NCBI GenBank assembly: GCA_031273835.1
Contig: JAISRD010000207.1
Location: forward strand, 1 to 9,746
DNA from: Treponema sp.
GTDB taxonomy: Bacteria > Spirochaetota > Spirochaetia > Treponematales > Breznakiellaceae
Length of the DNA: 9,746 nucleotides
Reading direction: 5' to 3'
Shown here piece by piece: positions 8,169-9,746 of this stretch. Numbering within the stretch: position 1 is the stretch's first letter; every line of letters begins with the position of its first letter. The notes beneath the pieces were generated by a model, which saw nothing but the letters and a program-made list of their open reading frames with translations, made no database searches and was not told the origin of the DNA. Made by a program: the position numbers and the translations under genes.

Positions 8169-9194
8169 TTAACGCACAAGTACCGAAGTAAAGTAATCTA
8201 CCCATGTTACATGGGTGCTAGGGTCAAGAGCGGCGGCGGCGTCAATCGTATTGAACGCAACGTCATTATTAACCGAAAAAGCAGCAACATAAAGCGCCTC
8301 GGAGAGGTTTTGACTGGTTATCCATTGTTCAACGGTATAACCGCCGCCAAGATCATGATTTTTGATTCCCGCGGGGAGATCGTTAAAATCATCGGTAATC
8401 AAATAACGCTCATAATAGGCGGGGGTATTAGAATTAACATCCTGTAACCCAATAATCATATCCGCCGGAAAAAGACTGCCGCCTGTGGAGGTGAAACTAA
8501 CGAGGGGCAGCACATACGCGGGAGGACCGTCGCCTAAATATTGGTTTACGGAATAAGTGGAAACGATAAAATACTCACCGGGGCTGGACAGGCTGCGCCA
8601 CTTACCGTGCAGCGACTCGGGAATACCGTTAACGCTGCTTGGAGGCGCGTTTACGGTCCCGCTGATTTCCCCGCCGCCGGAAGTCGCTATCGAACAGGGA
8701 ATAGTTGCCCATTCCCCGCCGTTATTTGTGCCGGTTTTGACAAGAACGGCGGCCTCGGTTTTTGTGGTGTCAATAACATTACTGTTGTTCAGTCTGCCCG
8801 ACACCCGGAAAATAATAAAACTGGAGGCCGCCTCAAGGGTAAAGGCTTTTCCCTCCGGTTCATATACTCCGGTCAGATTGAAGATGATACTGCCGTCTTC
8901 CAGTTTACCGCTGATGGGATAGGATTCGACAGCGCCGAGAGCCGCCCGGCTTAGGTTCCTGCCCCTAATACTTCTTGCTGTTTGATTTACTTCCGCATAG
9001 AAGCTTCTCGCGCTGGTGTCAACACCGCCCGCGCTGCTGCCGGGGGTCAAGGTGCCGCTGATAACTATTCCACCGTTACCGGGTGTACCGCCGGCGGGGT
9101 TTGAGCACCCCGCCCACATGAATACAAGTACCAGCGCGATTGCCGGTACAGCCGTGAGGAACATTATGTTCCGTTTCTTTTGCGTAGTCTTCAT
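8169..9194 (-). CDS. Putative lipoprotein of unknown function
   Basis: I do not recognise a named family. The 341-residue product has a signal of lipoprotein type: basic MKTTQKKRN, a hydrophobic stretch FLTAVPAIALVLVFMWAG, then Cys30 followed by SNPAGG, so it is probably lipid-anchored in the cell envelope. Trp at -3 of the lipobox (W-A-G-C) is unusual, though spirochaete lipoboxes are known to be relaxed. The mature part is Gly/Ser/Thr-rich and looks beta-rich. There are two blocks: about 80-190 (YPISGKLEDGSIIFNL, GKAFTLEAASSFIIFRVSG, ending GGGEISGTVN), and about 200-341, opening with SLHGKWRSLSSPGEYFIVST, reminiscent of lipocalin-like folds (weak inference). I chose ATG 9194 because GGGAGG lies 5 nt upstream; the ATG at 9242 lacks this and would bury the signal. 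The gene looks clearly lower in GC than recR and gltB, consistent with accessory or acquired DNA. Confidence 0.8.
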   Translation of the reverse strand: MKTTQKKRNIMFLTAVPAIALVLVFMWAGCSNPAGGTPGNGGIVISGTLTPGSSAGGVDTSARSFYAEVNQTARSIRGRNLSRAALGAVESYPISGKLEDGSIIFNLTGVYEPEGKAFTLEAASSFIIFRVSGRLNNSNVIDTTKTEAAVLVKTGTNNGGEWATIPCSIATSGGGEISGTVNAPPSSVNGIPESLHGKWRSLSSPGEYFIVSTYSVNQYLGDGPPAYVLPLVSFTSTGGSLFPADMIIGLQDVNSNTPAYYERYLITDDFNDLPAGIKNHDLGGGYTVEQWITSQNLSEALYVAAFSVNNDVAFNTIDAAAALDPSTHVTWVDYFTSVLVR

Positions 9195-9199
9195 AACTG

Positions 9200-9205
9200 C
9201 CTCCC
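9200..9205 (-). promoter_or_regulatory. Ribosome binding site deciding the lipoprotein start
   Basis: Reads GGGAGG on the minus strand, 5 nt before the ATG at 9192-9194. It places the start directly at the basic N-region of the signal peptide and excludes the longer in-frame ATG at 9242. Confidence 0.75.
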
Positions 9206-9233
9206 AAAAAATTTTAACCACAAAGGAAAAAGC

Positions 9234-9301
9234 GGCGTCCATGCCGATCCAAAATGCAAAGCATTTTGGTCATTTCTCCCTGGACGCCATCCATGGCGTC
9301 C
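9234..9301 (-). promoter_or_regulatory. Inverted-repeat leader of the lipoprotein gene, possible attenuator
   Basis: In minus-strand order there are four elements. First, GGACGCCAT (9301-9293) and ATGGCGTCC (9290-9282) form a perfect 9-bp stem. Second, CCAAAATGC and GCATTTTGG (9269-9261 and 9257-9249) form a perfect 9-bp stem around a 3-nt loop. Third, TGGACGCC (9241-9234) can pair for 8 bp with GGCGTCCA (9288-9281), in competition with the first stem. Fourth, that third arm is followed at once by GC and five Ts. The start codon is about 40 nt further on. A terminator/antiterminator switch is possible; paired DNA operators or a REP-like element would explain the symmetry equally well. No clear promoter was found upstream. 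Confidence 0.35.
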
Positions 9302-9312
9302 TCCAGCTTCCG

Positions 9313-9362
9313 TTTTCCATCTTCTCCCTTTGCGCCCCTTTGCCGTAAGCGGCAAAGGGCGC
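9313..9362. repeat. Second repeat family, copy 2, with a long hairpin
   Basis: Direct repeat of 8111-8160 over 9313-9353, lacking its 9-bp insertion. Here the right end is extended into a strong hairpin: GCGCCCCTTTGCCG (9332-9345), loop TAAG (9346-9349), CGGCAAAGGGCGC (9350-9362), 13 pairs with one bulged C. It starts 28 bp beyond the stop of the partial gene at 9391, so it may act as a 3'-end structure for that minus-strand transcript. No U tract follows on either strand, so it is not a standard intrinsic terminator. Confidence 0.55.
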
Positions 9363-9390
9363 TGAACTATGGACCGTCAAGCATCCGGCG

Positions 9391-9746
9391 TCATTGTTTT
9401 GTCAAGGTAAATGGTCCTGATCCCAACGATCCGCTCCCTGTGAGGGTTAGGGTACTTCCGGATCCGGTTCCGCTGAAGGTCCCGGTTCCCACAAATAAGT
9501 CGGGGTCGCCTTGTTTGGTCGCGAGTATTGTTATATCTATCGCAGTATTGGAATTCTTTTTGAGAATTCCCGAACCGATACACTGATTATTTTCGTAAAA
9601 CAGAAAACCTTTACCGACAATACCCAGCTTGTAATTACTGGCAGTATAAGTTCCGTCAAAGCCCAGATCGGGATTTTTCGTATAGGGCAGTGTGAATTCT
9701 TGCGATCCTGAGATGACTTTAAGGGTTAAACTGTCTCCATTGAGGG
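9391..9746 (-). CDS. C-terminal part of a Gly/Ser/Thr-rich protein, probably secreted or lipoprotein (5' end outside window)
   Basis: The frame is open from the window edge through 117 codons to TGA at 9393-9391. The product reads LNGDSLTLKVISG, then FTLPYTKNP, DGTYTASNYKLGIVGKGFLF, AIDITILATKQGDPDLFVG and GTGTFSGTGSGSTLTLTGSG, ending FTLTKQ. Alternating polar and hydrophobic strands with Gly/Ser/Thr turns suggest a beta-sheet or beta-barrel surface protein of the kind common in treponemes. I cannot name a family. The N-terminus and any signal peptide are outside the window. It has the same strand as the neighbouring lipoprotein gene, 196 bp upstream of it, and like that gene is followed by a copy of the second repeat family, so the two may belong to one surface-protein cluster. 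The neighbour shows no obvious sequence similarity to it by eye. Confidence 0.65.
   Translation of the reverse strand, partial: LNGDSLTLKVISGSQEFTLPYTKNPDLGFDGTYTASNYKLGIVGKGFLFYENNQCIGSGILKKNSNTAIDITILATKQGDPDLFVGTGTFSGTGSGSTLTLTGSGSLGSGPFTLTKQ

Noticed and set aside
8201..8230. Small palindromes such as CCATGTTACATGG near the lipoprotein 3' end
   Set aside because: Within the lipoprotein coding region; short and explained by codons, with no repetition elsewhere.
9377..9583. 68-codon minus-strand open frame near the right edge
   Set aside because: It is out of frame with the longer open frame 9391-9746, which has a much more protein-like translation.

Overview
The window is a piece of bacterial chromosome, GC-rich over its first 8 kb, most likely from a spirochaete related to Treponema. 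The evidence is the gene content, the block SRP RNA–dnaX–ybaB–recR (an arrangement known from several bacterial phyla), and the adjacent spirochaete-style lipoproteins with short Gly/Ser-rich stretches. The phylum call is an inference at moderate confidence; no 16S or other decisive marker is present.

Layout, left to right. Positions 1-402 hold the 3' end of argH (argininosuccinate lyase, + strand). It converges, with a 40-bp gap, on a very large gltB (glutamate synthase large subunit, - strand, start best placed at 5194). The 231 bp between gltB and the SRP RNA form a regulatory hub. It contains a sigma70-type promoter for gltB, three imperfect 13-bp direct repeats just upstream of that promoter, one copy of a ~65-bp dispersed repeat, and a promoter for the SRP RNA. 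Next come the 4.5S/SRP RNA (ffs), a separate promoter whose predicted +1 falls exactly on the dnaX start codon, and the tight operon dnaX–ybaB–recR, with both internal genes starting on TTG at overlapping or abutting junctions.

After recR the character changes. The 184-bp convergent gap carries a second copy of the ~65-bp repeat and a second, unrelated repeat. A lipoprotein gene of unknown function (8169-9194, - strand) follows, visibly lower in GC. Its 196-bp leader is packed with inverted repeats and could fold in two mutually exclusive ways. The window ends in the C-terminal 117 codons of another secreted-type, Gly/Ser/Thr-rich protein (9391 to the edge, - strand). A related repeat sits just 3' of both lipoprotein-like genes.

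How the genes work together: argH (arginine synthesis) and gltB (glutamate synthesis from glutamine and 2-oxoglutarate) are nitrogen-assimilation genes. ffs–dnaX–ybaB–recR is a housekeeping block: protein targeting RNA, replication clamp loader, nucleoid-associated protein and recombinational repair. The right end looks like accessory surface-protein territory. I see no CRISPR array, transposase, tRNA or rRNA, and no clearly new enzymatic system. The most original signals are regulatory: the gltB upstream repeats, the apparently leaderless dnaX, the two dispersed intergenic repeats, and the attenuator-like lipoprotein leader.
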